Assembly (NCBI RefSeq): GCF_030463565.1 | Contig: NC_134651.1 | Span: 15,388,734 to 15,452,733, forward strand | Direction of reading: 5' to 3' | From: Pelecanus crispus | Taxonomy: Eukaryota; Chordata; Aves; Pelecaniformes; Pelecanidae | Length of the DNA: 64,000 nucleotides | Shown here: piece by piece, positions 36,448 through 49,580 of the stretch | How positions within the stretch are numbered: the stretch's first letter is position 1 | Layout: the number at the start of each line of letters is the position of its first letter | Position numbers and translations under genes: made by a program | The notes under the pieces: generated by a model | What the model was told of the DNA's origin: nothing | The model's database searches: none | What the model saw: only the letters and a program-made list of their open reading frames with translations

Positions 36448-39400
36448 CTAAGCCTCCAGGTGCTTAGTGATCCTGCGAATTTTCTCCTTCTTGTTCCTGT
36501 TTCCATGTTTTTTCCAGGGCTTTCCTACCACATTCCCAGGGTTGGGCGTAGTCACAGGCACAAGGCCGCTGCCAGGCCGGTATCCCATTGCAGCCCGGAC
36601 CCCTTTCATCAGGGCGCGAACGTTCTCCTGGAAGAGGAGACACAATCACCAGTGACGGATGAGAAGGCATTTAACCACGAAGAACTGTGATATGTTACTA
36701 AAACCAGACACGGGCAAGCTCAAACCCTACAAGACCTGCTCAGCCCCCAGCTTGAGAGCTGCAGGAAAGGTCACACCAGGCAGCTGAGCCAAAGCTTGCC
36801 AGCACGCTCCAGTTCTGTCCGCAGCCATGCCTCGCTGCACCAGGTCCTCAGCGTCTACCACTGCAAGCAGAGGCAGACGAGACACCAAGCTCCGACAGAC
36901 ATCGGCTATGGCACTAGAACTGATTCTCACAGTCTCTGCTTTGCACACACAAATTGTCTTTGCAAATAAATCTGGCATCTGTGAAAGCCAGAGACTAAAA
37001 TAACTTGCTCAAGTCTGGAGTGTGGGTAGCACCACCAGGGCTCACAGCTCGTGCCAGCACTTTGGGCAGCCAGAGGGAGAGTCTGGTAATCCCAAAAATT
37101 CTTTTCAGGTTGTAGCTTTCTGAAACAGCTCACTGTTTTTTTGAAAAGGGCCCGAGTTCTTGCTTTCAAAATGTATGACTATCTTTAGCTGTGCTGAAAC
37201 AAATACTGTTCATATCCAGCTAACCAAGCAGAATGGATCACACTATCTATGACCTACCCTCTCTTCACTGCTAAACACCCTGTTCTGATCTTTGTCAGGT
37301 ATGCAGACTTAATCAGTTATGTAACTGACATTTCATTACAAGTCATTAATAAATTTTTTCAGCAGTGTAGAGGCAAAACAGATCCCTGTGGGACCTAACA
37401 AGAAGCATACAAGTTAAGGGAAATTCCCATTTTCCACTTTGTTTTGAGATTTCTCAATTAGATTTTAAATCCATTTCTGCGTTCTTTTCATCTGATTTCA
37501 GGTTGTGTAGTACTAAATCAACTGTCTTAAGAAGCTTATCATGTCCCCTAAATATGTCATCTCAAGAAAGGAAAGTTAGTCTGAAGGACCTGTTAGTCCA
37601 AAACCATGTTCCTGATCGGTCGCTGTGTCACACCATCCTCCTGCATTGTCTTTCTTCCCAGTCACTGTCCTGTTTGCTCAAGATTGATATTAGGCCCATA
37701 ATGATGAGGGCCACCCCGCTGACCTTTTAGAAATCAACTATGCGCACCTCATTAGCCATCTTTCAGTCACCTAGGACATTCCCAGTGATTTAGGAGATCA
37801 TAAAAAGAACAGAGAGCTCTTGGGTAGAAATTATGTGGAGATGCCAATGGCATCTAACACCATAAACAACCCAGCATCCCTCCATCCTCTAAGCTATTTT
37901 TTCCAGTAACTATGACAAAGCAGTGCTGCTGTAAAAACTCCTAGAATAAATCTCCAGAATTTACCTGGTGGAAAAATGTTTTGTCCACCACATTTTCAAT
38001 TTGTTTTGCTTTGGTATTCTTCTCAGGCTTCACCTGCCCACTGGCCTGCACAGTTCTGTTCTCTGGGCATCCTTGATGCTGGTGCTGAAAATCATTTGGG
38101 TCAATGCCAGGAGGTGGATGGCAATATAACAGCTTTCCCTGTGAAAGCAATGGGATACAGTTATGACCAAAAAAAAAAAAACCTCAGAAAGAGAGGCCCA
38201 AAGAGGAAAGAAAATAAGTCCAAACCTAAGAAGGGCCCTGGAAGTCCGGGGGCTTACACTGGCAGACTAACTATCAGTACAATTTATTTCTCCTCCCAGG
38301 CAACAACTGGCTTGACTTCTAAGTTAAAGCACCGTTCTCTCTCTACTTAAAAGCACCATTTCCAGCTGCAAACAATACAGTGCAAAACTCTCAGGAGTAC
38401 TGGAGGATCCTATTAAGAAATACTGAACAGTGAGTTGCTGAGACGGGCTGTAGAAACATGCAGTATTACACCACTCATAACTGCAGTCCTTAGTGCCAAA
38501 TACTGATCCACTATACAAAATGCATGTTTCCTGAATATCTGCTGCTTATTTTAGAAATATGATAATTTATTTAGCTACCACCTTATTTTTAAGCAATCAT
38601 CTTTTTAAGAGTAAGCAGCAGCATAAATTTCATTTATTCCTTTAAAACATAAAAATAGCCTGATTTAAAGAGTATTTTAATATATGCTGATTTTATCCAG
38701 AGAAATAGAATTCACTTTATTGTGCCCCTTCCTGCTCCAGTGAAACCTTCGATTCACCTCCTAGCAGGAAAGAAAACCCAGATGTAGGAAGCACTTACAC
38801 TGACATAGTCTTTTAACACATATCGAGCTGATCTCGGCTGGTCTGGCTGTCCATGAGCTGTCATAAAGCCTCTCATATCTGGAAGACAAATCCAAAGTAC
38901 ATTCTGTGTCAGTACAACAAGCGAATTAATACATTCTTCTCTGCTGCCTAACTGTACATTCATATCCTTTCTCAAAAAAACTCCCTTAGAAAAAGGATTC
39001 TGTTGGGGAAAGCAGGGAAAAAGGGAACGCTGCTGACTGTAGAGGTACTGCAGAAGCACTCTAACCCAAAAGGAATGATGAGAGCTGACATCTCCCTACC
39101 ACCAGAAAACCTGCTAGTTTTTTATTTGTGTTTTAAGGCCAGAGAAGATGAACTGCATCAGAGAATCAGACAAGGGAGGTAGACCTTCACTGTATTCTTC
39201 AAAGTCTAAATCAAGACACAGTTGATGGGAGGTATCTAAAAGGATGAGAGCACCACACTACACAGGCCAGCAGGGCACTTCAACATCCTTAACACAATCA
39301 CTACATCTGTCAGACGAAACTGGCAAAGCACCACTGCAACACACACATGAGATGAGCTGTTAACAAAGGCCCTTCCTGAGAGGAGGTCAAGTCCTAAAGG

Positions 39401-42400
39401 GGAGGTTCAACGCATGAAAAAAACCAAGTTGAGCCTAACTTTAAAAAGTTCTCCTAAGACCTTGCACACAGCGTAGGTGGTAGGTTTTAAAGGAATCGTC
39501 ACTCACATCCGTATGCTGTTAGCAGCTCTTCAGCTGTTGGCTTTCGATCTGGATCCTCATCTTCCCTTGGCCTTATGATATTTATTCCATAGGTTGCTTC
39601 CAAAATGTTTCGTGGGATATGCTGGCAAACGTAAGCTAGTGAAGGAAACCACTTTGTGATTTTTAGCTACACAAGTAATCTTGCCCTAGTTGCTCCAAGA
39701 GCACACAAAAGAATGACTTTTGGAGTTTGTCGCAAACCAGAAAAACGATGCAAGTCTGACAACAAGACAAACTTGAAACAAGATGGGGAAAAACCAACAC
39801 AGCAGGGCTGTTTTATCTAGTACGCGTCCCCACCACCCTCAACGCATAAGCACGCGTACACCTACCAGGGCTGGAACATGCTACATTGCATACTACAGAT
39901 CCAATGCTTGCAGACACTCTCACAAACCCCATGCAAAGGATATTAGAGAAATGGGTGGGACATGGTCCCTCATCTGGTCTATAGGCAGAATTCCAGAACA
40001 AATCATTTCTGCCTTGGTAGAGATGAAAGATGGCATCACCAGACCAGGGCAATCACACAGGCACAAACCAGGCTCCACATACAGGGTCTACACAATAAAT
40101 AACCAATGAGTTCCCCAAGGCAAGTCAGTGTCCGTGGAGGAAAAAAGAAAAAAAAAAAAGAAGAAAAAAAATCAAATGCATAGATGGAACAAGGATGCAA
40201 ATGAGAATAAGCAGAAATTCTACTAACATAGACATCTGCCCTGCTGGCCCCAGCCAAAGAATTAAGGAAATCTGATGTGGAAGACAGCAGCACTTCCAAG
40301 GTTCATAAATAAGGTGTCCAGATGGGGGCAGCAAGATCTTCAGCTCTCCAATCTGATGGGAGGAGAACGCACTCCAGAAACCTTTAACTGTGTTGGACAT
40401 TTTGAAACAGGTAGGACATTGCACAAGTACAAAACCCACAATGCTCATTATAGCACTGGAGTTACCTCAAAACTAAGAGCTTGATCAATATGAAAATGGC
40501 AGCATCAGACTTATTCACAGCAATGACTGTGGACAAGAAGGATGGTTTCAAAGCTTGACCTTAAGCTATTCAGAGAAGCACTCACTTTTCAGAGGTTCTC
40601 TCCTCATGACTGGTGTTGAAAAAAGAAGGGCCAAGCTACTTAAATAAAATCAGGAGATGGAAAATATCTCCCACTGCACAGCAGCTCTCATCAGTGACAC
40701 CCAAACTGTAGCAAGAGCTTGGAAGCAAGAACTATAGTTCCAAAATTATATACATGAAGCCCAGCTCTCTCCAACCTAAACTGCTGGGCAGAGTTCAGGT
40801 TGGCAGACAGTTCTCAGTGAGTCCACTTGGTTACAACTAGTTCATAATGAAGCTCTCTTCCACTAGGGATGGGTGGTGTGGGGGGGTGGGGAATAAAAAG
40901 ATCAATGCTTTTTGTTAGCAATACCTGAAAGTGTTTTGTACGGCCTGGTGTAGCAGACACCGACACCTTCTTATTTCCAAGGATTGTGTTGATGGTTGAA
41001 CTTTTGCCAACATTAGGGTAACCCACCTACATGAAAAAGAAGTGGAATGGTAACAGTGATATCAGGCAGGGCGATGCCAGAAGTCTGGCAAAGCTCTGAC
41101 ACAGCAGTACTTTAATAAAACTTACTGGGGGGAAAAAAAAAAAAAAAAAAAAGGCAAGCAGTGGGGAACACTTATCTCCAGGAACTTCAGAATTACTCTT
41201 TGCACAAAACCCTCAGCGATTTACAGTTGCTAGGTTTTTTTACCCTTACAGGAAGCCAGGCTACAGGCTGAATTTATCCGATGGAAGGCATACAGAATTA
41301 AAATTTAGATTAAGCAAGTTCCAGTAAGCACCAAGTCTAACTCACCAGCCCAACATTTACTTCCCCATTCTTCACCCTTGGTCCATTGTGCATGGTTTTG
41401 AATATCTCCAGCAGCTCAGTTCTCTGTACTAGATGACTGAAGTTCCTGATGTTCCTATTCTGCTCCTGCACTACATGCTGCACCGCAGCACCATCACTCC
41501 TGCTTTCCATCCTCTCTGGGGCAACAGCATTTACTTTGTCCCCGCCTTCATCTTCAGAACAGGTTTGCCAGGCCTCCTCTTCATCATCTTCACAGTCTTC
41601 ATATTCATCACTACTGTCATCATCACTAACCAGAACTTGGTTTACAGTTTGCAGAGCATTGTCTGTGGATGTGCTTTCTGCGCTATCTTGTGCTGTGTCG
41701 TCGTCGTCTTCTCGACTGGAGTTTTCATCTTCAGAATCACTCAGGTCCTCTGCTGCATCTTCAGTGTCTAGTTCCTGTGTGAACAGTATTTCATAGGTGA
41801 AATGTAAAGACAACACTAAGTCTTGCTGTTGACTGCAGTTGCTGCAGTGCAGTCAACTGTGTTTCATCAGCCAGATCCCAAGGACTGACAATTCACTGTT
41901 TACATCACACAGGTTTTTTAGGGGTCTTAAGAAGGATGTAGAAACAACTAGCTTGCTTTAGGAGAATGACAAGTATTCCAAGAGGGACTGTTAGCTTCAT
42001 TGTGAAGTCATTAAAGGTTTCTCCCCAGAGGCACAACTCTGAATGCGTACACACCCACAGCATCCTTACACACAGCAGCAGCAGAGCCCAGCAATTTTTT
42101 TTTTTTAAATTATCAAGTGTTTGTAGAAATAGGAATGAATGTAAATTTTTCAAAATGTTCAGAACACAAAGCCATTTTGTTTCAGGTCTAAATATTTCAC
42201 TAAAATAATTTCAAGCTGTCTTGTTTTCAGTCCAGCTCTTTACATTTCTTCCCTACAAACAGTTCACATTCAAAAAGGAAGACCTTTTCATAACACTATT
42301 TTGACTTTTCTTTCCAAAAAAGAAAACAGAACTAACACTTTCAGTCTCACTTTTAAATCAATCTGCACAAAACAGTTTATCCAAGGACTGTAAACCAGCT

Positions 42401-45400
42401 GAACAGACTAGGTATTTTTGAAAGGAGATATGGGATATTCCATAGCTGAATAGTGACGCCTGTAACAGATGAACCCAGTAAAACCTGAAAGTGGCAGCTA
42501 CTGATAACATGTAACTTGGCAGCAGCACAGTTTGTTCCACTGGACAAAGAAAGGCTCTCGGGTACTTTAGGTTCTCTAAGAAACACCTCCCCTCCCTGGG
42601 AGAGAAAAATCCTCTGTACAGATAACCACATCCCTCACAGCATCCCTCTTCGAAAGGATTCCAATTCTGTCAATGAGTTAAAGAGTTTCCAAACAGATCT
42701 ACAAGGGCTGTTTCTGTAGTTATTCATCAGTAGCCTTAAGGAACCAATTTACATTCTAGTTCAGTATTATTTATCATGTCATTAAGCTTGAAAGAGAAAG
42801 TGCAAGCACTATGAACAGCAACAGAACAGTGTACCACTTTGGTTCACCATTTTACTCTCCTTGCTTTTGTCTCCGAATCAACCATTAAAATGCTGTTTTA
42901 CAGCTGCATGGGTCCTTAGAATAATCCTTCCTTGACACAAGGACTGTGCCTTTCCTAGAAAGGTGCCCAGGTATATCACAAGTATAAGTACAAAGCAAGT
43001 TATCAGAAGCAGCCAGTACCTATCCAGTTGGAACTGGTCATCTACAGTACCTTTGCTTCTCCAGATAGCCGTTTGCACTCTGCCAAAGCTGACCAGAACA
43101 CCACCTTAACGCCCTCTTTTTCAAAGAACTGTGCCCAAGCAGCCCGCTGCTCCTCACTCAGCAAATCTGCTTTGTTTATCAGGATCATGTTCTCCTTGTC
43201 ATTGCTGACTTCCTTAACATAACTTTCCTGAAAAAAACAAGAGAAGGATCAGTTCATACTCTGGTTTGGGCTCCTCCTCCCAACCAAGGTGATATAAGAG
43301 CAGCACAACAAGTTAGCCCATCCAGCTCCACAGGAGTGTAGCTAAGCTTACCGTCCCCTGGGCTAGATGGAACTGGTATTTGGCAGACAGCTACAAGAAC
43401 AAATTGGAGCATGCAACTACCGCAATACAGGTTGTTTGTGGCCACGTGCGCAAACACCTTATCTGCTTAGAGCTACGACAAGATATTAATCAGCACCTCA
43501 CAGCAGGAACTCCTAAGATCAACTATTTGAGCAATTTCCTATCTCATTGATGTGCAGTGTTCTACAGTCTATGATTAGAAAGATGTCACTTCAATAATTC
43601 TTGATCCTTCACTTTCAGCGCAGTAATCATCACCCATTTTTATTCCACTATGTGTTTAAACAGCACAATTCCTTTAAGTGCAGATGCTTCTAGTGGGTAA
43701 TGAGGAGCGATATAATGTCTGCAATATAACATTTGCAGAACTGCTTCTAAATCCACAACACCGTGTGAAATACCAAAAAACACTGAAGAAAAATAACTTG
43801 ATGCCAGAATACTTGGATATATAAATAAAATAACCAGTTAGGCACAACAGCAGAACAGCTCCAAGGTGGCTGAATGAGTTAAAAGAAATACATCATAAAC
43901 TCTAAGAAATAAAATGAAGACAACATTCAAGAAAGTGGTTTACTTACCAGATCTTGGCATCTAAACAGAAGGGGGTTTCTAGCATCTACTATCTGGACTA
44001 CAATATCACTGCAAAAATAAAAGAAAGCCCCATAAAGCAGTCTTTCCTGCCTTGCCTCAAAGAAAGCAGCAAGGCATAGCACATTACTTGCTTCCAGGTT
44101 TTGCTTGGAATTTTAATGGTTTTAATTGTATTATCCTACTAAAGTACTTTTACTGAATTAACAAAGCATCTCAGCATCCCCCATGCCCCAACAGAGCCAT
44201 GCTTATGCTACAAGCCAGTACTACTGCACAGTATTTCTGCCTCTAATTCTCCTGCACAGCCAGCAAGGGGAAGGGAACCATGCAAGTTTTGCTAATCTAT
44301 CTACCCTTCAGAAATGCTCAGCAGGCAAGAACCAGAGTAGCAGCATTCTATCCTTTAGAATGTTACTAAAAACTGTGGTAACTTTACTTCTGTCTAGTCT
44401 CATCCCCAAACTGCAGCGGGGTGGCTACAGAGAGGAAGAAGAGGTGGTTTTCCTACACAGCAAGATATTCTGGAACACTGTTGTCCCCTTTGCATGGAGC
44501 AAGGTGTACGAAGTCTCCCACAGCAACCTGCAGATTCTACACGTGTGCTATCAGGCATTTTCAGAATTTCCTTTGTGTTCTTCTCATCACAAAAAGCATA
44601 GAAGAGTAGAATAACAGTCTTAGACTGCAGTAAAATATGTTGCTGCCCCATGCAAGCAACGCCTTGCAAGCATGCTTTTAGGAAATGTCTTCCAAATCCA
44701 GACACCAGCTTGCCATGACATACATGAGCAAGACTCATCAGTTCTACAGGTGAATTAAATGCACTGGCTTCAGATGCCAGAGGCACGCGTGCTTCTTTTG
44801 AAAAAGGAGGGAGAAAATTTAACTACAGTCTCTTCCACTAGAACTTCTCCAGGCAGGTAATTTAAAATACTGGTCACCACGTGCCAATTCTATTTGTTTG
44901 ACAGGGATTTCTGTTAACTCAGGACAGTTTCAGAACACCACAGGTTGAATGGAAGAATTTCAAGCCTCACTAGGCAGTTGGTTACATATTAAAAAAAAAA
45001 AAAATTTAAAAAAACCACCCAAACAATAAAACCCCCAAGGGAGTCATTTAATAAGCCACATGTGTACAAAGAGTTACTAAACAGTTACAGGAATTCAAAG
45101 ATCAAGATGAGAGAAAGCTGACACCACGGAACTGGGATGGGATACAGAGAAGTTACTGAATCACACTGCTGGGAGCTAGTTCGAAGCAAACACAAGAAAA
45201 GGCTGACAAGAGATCAAATTATCTGGCAAGGTAAGGGAGGGATGACTTTTCCATTCGATTCTGAGACAGCACCCTCACTCTACATCAAATAAAAAGCTCC
45301 AACAAGAGTAAAAATGCTTTAATAACACATTCCAGCCACCTCAAAACACATAACACAGTCACACTGCACATCATGGTACCCTACAGTGGATGCTCCCGAC

Positions 45401-48400
45401 CCAGCTCTCTCCCAGCCAAATGCCCAGCAGCACCCAGTACAAAGCCACTTCTGTGAGAGGACCAGCTCACCATGACCTCACCGGTGAAGTATTTTTCAAT
45501 TTTAGGAAAATCAGATGAGATGATCTCAAACTTAATTAGTAGTGAAATTAAATGCCCCAGTTAAATTAACATAGCAGATAGCACTCCTATTGTATTACAG
45601 CTTGGCAGAGCAAAGAAAGCTATTTCTGTGATATGACAGACTGTTGTCTTTTGTGCACTGCTGCAATTTCTCTGCATGGCAAGAGACCAAGGACCAAGAA
45701 GCTCTTTCTTTCCCAATGTTATTTAGCTGATCTGCCTTGCCTCCTGCCCCTGAAAGTCAGGCTGCAGCTGTGTAGTTGAGAAAGAGGGGAAAGAGTTAAT
45801 CTTGGCAAAAGACCTCAAAGACACATTCTCAAAAGAGGCCTCCCACACAGAGTTACTGGAAGAGGCCAAGAGCAGCAGCATCTGAAGAATCACAGAGACT
45901 TGCAGCAAATTGCCTGCAGAATCACAGTGCTGAGAGCTAGCGTGCACCACTAAGCAGCTGCCCTTCTTCACGTCACATTTTGATCACTTCAAAACAAAGT
46001 CACTTCAGTGCTGATAATAAAAAGTTACTAACTGTAATTGTTTTTCCTGTGCTCAGACACTTGAAGCTTGACTCAAAAGCTTCAATTCCAGAAAACACAT
46101 TAAATGTTACTTTTAAAAAGCAGACAGCGATATACTTTACCTTCTTTCAATGACTCTCCAAAGCTGACGCCAAAATTCCAAGTTTCGTTCAAATGGGGTT
46201 AGAATTAACTTTTTTTCTTCCTCAAGGCTAAGGCAAAACAGAAAAGAGACGTCATATTTGGCCCATGTCCGGCAATAAGCACACCATCAGTTCTTCCTTA
46301 GATCCACGAAGCTTTAGTTTCAGAGAAAGCTATCAAATCACACTCATTAGTAGGTACTATTTCTACTAGTTTTGCAAAAATATCAAGTGCCTGGGTAAAC
46401 TGATGTGTAGCACTGGTTCAGCAGTGACGCAATGGCTCCTCATCATGCCAATGGAGAAGTGGTAAATGACAGAAAGAACAAAAATTCATTAAAAGTCTGC
46501 CTGTGAAATTTCAGAGACCGCAATAATAAACCAGAGAAGTTATCCCAAATGCCCGCAGTTATTACTCGATTGAATACCACCTGAAAAAAGAACAAATGTG
46601 GGGATGGTACCTGAAATGACTCTGTACAACCCCTGACTTGCTGTTACCACCACCCGAACGACTTTATTCAGGGCAAGCATGGGTTCACAGGGTGTGAGCA
46701 GATACTACCTAATGCTCCAGGCCAGCAGATGCAGCGCCAGACCAGCACAAGCTGCTGTATGCAGGCGGGCAGCACTGTGCTCTATTCAGAGCGGCATTGT
46801 TAGTCTTAGAAGACCCATTCCCCACTCCTCCACAGCCAAAAGCAGAACATCGCACTCCATCCTGAACACTTTTAACTGTAAACAGTACAGGAACATCCAC
46901 ACACAAGAGAGCTTTGCAGAGCTCACCACAAAGACATGTCTGGACTGTGGCTGGGATGTCCAGCCTTCTAGAACAAGTACAGGGAGCTACTGACAAGATG
47001 TGAATTTTATTGGTCCAGCAAGGATAAATACAACCCACTGCTTCCTGCATCTCCAAATGCCACCAGCTACTCACCCAAACACAAGTGGCATACTCACTGG
47101 GCAAGTTGTCGTCTCCATTCGAGAAAGCTCTCCCTCTCAGCTTGCTTCAAGTCCTCCGCACTGGTTGTCCTATCCCAAAGTGGCCTGTAACAAGCATATT
47201 TTGGAGCGAGTGGTCAGAAGTAGCAGATCAGTTGCATTACTGCAATAAACATCTACAGAGAACACAGGCACCACACATTCACCTACACGGAGATTTTTAT
47301 AGTTCAAATGCACACGCACCAGTTTCCAACAACTTTAAGTACACCTTTTTCCCTTGTTCCTTCTAAATTCCACTAGCTGAAAGGACACCATCCTATGCAC
47401 ACCAAATCTCACAAAGCTGTTTTTTCAAGCTAAGATTTGTACGCCATTTAAGAAGAGGGATCCATCTCTCTGTCCATCACACACAGAGCTCTGGAAAGGC
47501 TTACTAGGTGGCCTGGATGCACCAGCTCCAGCAGTGCCAGGCTTTGAGCAGGAAGCCCACACAATCAGAACAGATGGGCTGGGGCTGGCAGCACCCGCAT
47601 GGCAGGCAGGCACCTGTGCTGTGGGTTACAGCAGGCTCATGCAGGCTAGGTAGTGGCTTCCCCAAAAATAGGGTACTGACAAAGCAGAGAGCTGTCCCCA
47701 GGATGCAGCCACGGAGGGGCCGAGCCCACTCAGCCGAGGGGGATCCAGGCCCGGCCCTGCAGGACTCGCCTCCGTGGGATGCGCAGGAACTGCCGGTTCT
47801 CCTCATGCAGCTGCCGGACACGCTGAGCCTCCTGGGCTGTGAGCAGGCCAGTGCGGCTCTGGGCAGACACGATCTGGATGTTCAGCCGCTCTGCAGAAAG
47901 GGAGAGACAGTCGTCCAAAGCCAGCTGTCCCCATCCCTGCCTGTCACCAGCCCTGCTGGCCCCTGCCGCCCCACCCCATTCCTGCTGACCCTGGCTCAGG
48001 ACACCATCCCCTGTCCCCTGGACCCCCACCCAGCCAACCCCATTGCCAGCCCCAGACTTTCTCCCACTCCCCCATGCCAGAACCGGCCCTCGACCCCCGC
48101 CCAGGTCCCCAGCGCCGGGACCCCTTCCCCAGCCCCTGGATCTCCCCCCGGGCCCCACGGCTCCCCCCGCCCAGCACTGGGCCCCTCCCCGGGCCCAGCC
48201 GCAGCCCAGGACCCGTCCCGGCCCCTCACCGGCCACGAAGCGGGTGCCGGCCAGCTCGGCCGTGGCCAGGAACTCCTCCAGCGGGCTCTGCTCCGGCGCC
48301 GACCGCAGCTCCGGGCCGCGCTCGCCGCCCACCTCGCTGGCGTGCAGCTGCCGGGACAAGACGCCGCCGTCAGCCCGGGCCGCCCCGGCCTCCCGCCGCG

Positions 48401-48509
48401 CCCCCCGCCGCCCCAGCCCTGCCCCTACCCATGAGGAGGCGCCGCGGCGCTCCAGACCGCGCTGCCGCTGCAGGCAGCGGCCCAGCCCCGCGCCCCGCTT
48501 CTTGCCCAT
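36448..48509 (-). CDS. LSG1: LSG1, large 60S subunit nuclear export GTPase 1
   Basis: Cytoplasmic GTPase that releases the export adaptor NMD3 from pre-60S ribosomes. Fourteen coding exons give 654 codons (human has about 658): 48509-48429, 48347-48230, 47890-47770, 47184-47098, 46227-46141, 44008-43948, 43227-43051, 41774-41346, 41026-40925, 40087-39944, 39630-39507, 38878-38799, 38138-37965 and 36627-36448. The GTPase motifs are circularly permuted, as in this family: G4 NKAD (residues 203-206) and G5 SAL (231-233) precede G1 GYPNVGKSST (389-398), the switch TPGRTKH and G3 DCPG (433-436). An acidic Ser/Asp/Glu-rich insert fills the start of exon 8 (from residue 245). The N-terminus is basic (MGKKRG) and the C-terminus is lysine-rich (KKHGNRNKKEK), suited to ribosome binding. 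Start context GGCATGG is strong. Intron 3 is GC-AG and intron 10 AT-AC. Confidence 0.97.
37260..37790 (-). repeat. Degraded CR1-type LINE fragment in LSG1 intron 13
   Basis: The plus strand again looks like the reverse complement of a CR1 reverse-transcriptase region. The clearest block is AACAGATCCCTGTGGGACCT near 37376-37395, matching the frequent antisense CR1 phrase 'gaCAGACCCCTGcGGGACCc'. A second block at 37730-37800 resembles the downstream part of the same element. No open frame survives. Confidence 0.4.
39631..39943 (-). other. LSG1: LSG1 intron 10: U12-type AT-AC intron
   Basis: After the codons for PPISL the minus strand reads ATATCCTT, the canonical minor-spliceosome 5' site. The intron ends in AC, immediately before GTTTGCCAG (VCQ). 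About 10 bases upstream of the AC lies TTCCTTCAC, one mismatch from the U12 branch-site consensus TTCCTTRAC. No GT-AG pair restores the frame and the conserved SLVCQ-type protein junction. Confidence 0.9.
41129..41151. repeat. Poly-A run in LSG1 intron
   Basis: An uninterrupted A tract of about 22 bases follows GGGG within LSG1 intron 8, next to exon 9. Confidence 0.85.
47185..47769 (-). other. LSG1: LSG1 intron 3: GC-AG intron
   Basis: Exon 3 ends ATC-CCA-CGG-AG and the intron starts GCGAGT. The acceptor TTACAG is followed by G-CCA-CTT-TGG. Using the nearby GT (GCGA|GTCC) would shift the frame, while GC-AG splicing rebuilds the conserved IPRRPLW junction (human IPRRPNW). AG|GCGAGT fits the strong flanking match typical of GC donors. 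Confidence 0.85.
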
Positions 48510-48770
48510 GCCGCCGCCGGAGCCGGAAGGGGCGGGGGCGGCCGCCAGGCTTCCGCGGCCGCGCCCGGACCCCTCCGCCGCGCCCCGCCGCCCGCGGAGC
48601 AGCGTTCCGGGCAGGCGGGTTCCGGGGCGGCCCCGCGCTCCCCGCGCCCGCCGCCGGGCGGCGCCACCGCACCGGCACCGCCGCCCCCCCGGGACCGCCC
48701 CCCGCGACCGGACCCCGAGACCCGACCCCGCGACCGGACCCCGGGGCCGTCCGTGCCCGGCCTGCCTCTG
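48100..48770 (-). promoter_or_regulatory. LSG1: LSG1 CpG-island promoter
   Basis: GC- and CpG-dense sequence covers the first two LSG1 exons and about 260 bases upstream of the ATG at 48509. No TATA box is apparent, as expected for a housekeeping gene. The island ends abruptly at a minisatellite. Confidence 0.75.
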
Positions 48771-48779
48771 CACCGCTCC

Positions 48780-49580
48780 ATGCGCTCACGGACCACCCAC
48801 CCCGTACCCATCCACACGCTGCCCATCCACACGCTGCCCTGCCCGTCGATCTGTCCACCCGCACCCACGCATGTCCCTCCGTCCATCCCCACGCTGCCCT
48901 GCCCAGCCATCCATCCATCCCCACGCTGCCCTGCCCATCTGTCCCTCCGTCCATCCCCTCGCTGCCCTACCTGTCCCTCCGTCCATCCCCACGCTGCCCT
49001 GCCATCTGTCCATCCGTCCATCCCCATGCTGCCCTGCCTGTCCCTCCGTCCATCCCCACGCTGCCCTGCCCATCTGTCCATCCATCCATCCCCACGCTGC
49101 CCTGCCCATCTGTCCCTCTGTCCATCCCCTCGCTGCCCTACCTGTCCCTCCGTCCATCCCCACGCTGCCCTGCCCATCTGTCCATCTGTCCAGCCCCACG
49201 CTGCCCTGCCCAGCCACCCGTCCAGCCCCACGCTGCCCTGCCCATCTGTCCATCTGTCCAGCCCCACGCTGCCCTGCCCAGCCACCCGTCCAGCCCCACG
49301 CTGCCCTGCCCATCTGTCCATCTGTCCAGCCCCACGCTGCCCTGCCCATCTGTCCATCCGTCCATCCCCTCGCTGCCCTACCTGTCCCTCCATCCATCTC
49401 CACGCTGCCCTGCCCATCTGTCCATCCGTCCATCCCCACGCTGCCCTACCTGTCCCTCCGTCCATCCCCACGCTGCCCTGCCCATCTGTCCATCCGTCCA
49501 TCCCCACGCTGCCCTGCCCAGCCACCCATCCAGCCCCACGCTGCCCTGCCCATCTGTCCATCCGTCCATCCCCACGGCTC
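48780..49580. repeat. C-rich minisatellite upstream of LSG1
   Basis: About 800 bases of tandem units of roughly 36 bases built from CCATCTGTCCATCCGTCCAT and CCCCACGCTGCCCTGCC. A 68-base higher-order unit containing CAGCCACCCGTCCAGCC repeats at 49211 and 49279. Cytosines are on the plus strand. Open frames of over 500 codons on both strands reflect unit lengths divisible by three and are not genes. Confidence 0.93.

Noticed and set aside
40814-41026. Open frame beginning MGYPNVGKSS read as a separate gene
   Set aside because: The first codon is GTG immediately after an intron TAG acceptor; it is LSG1 exon 9.
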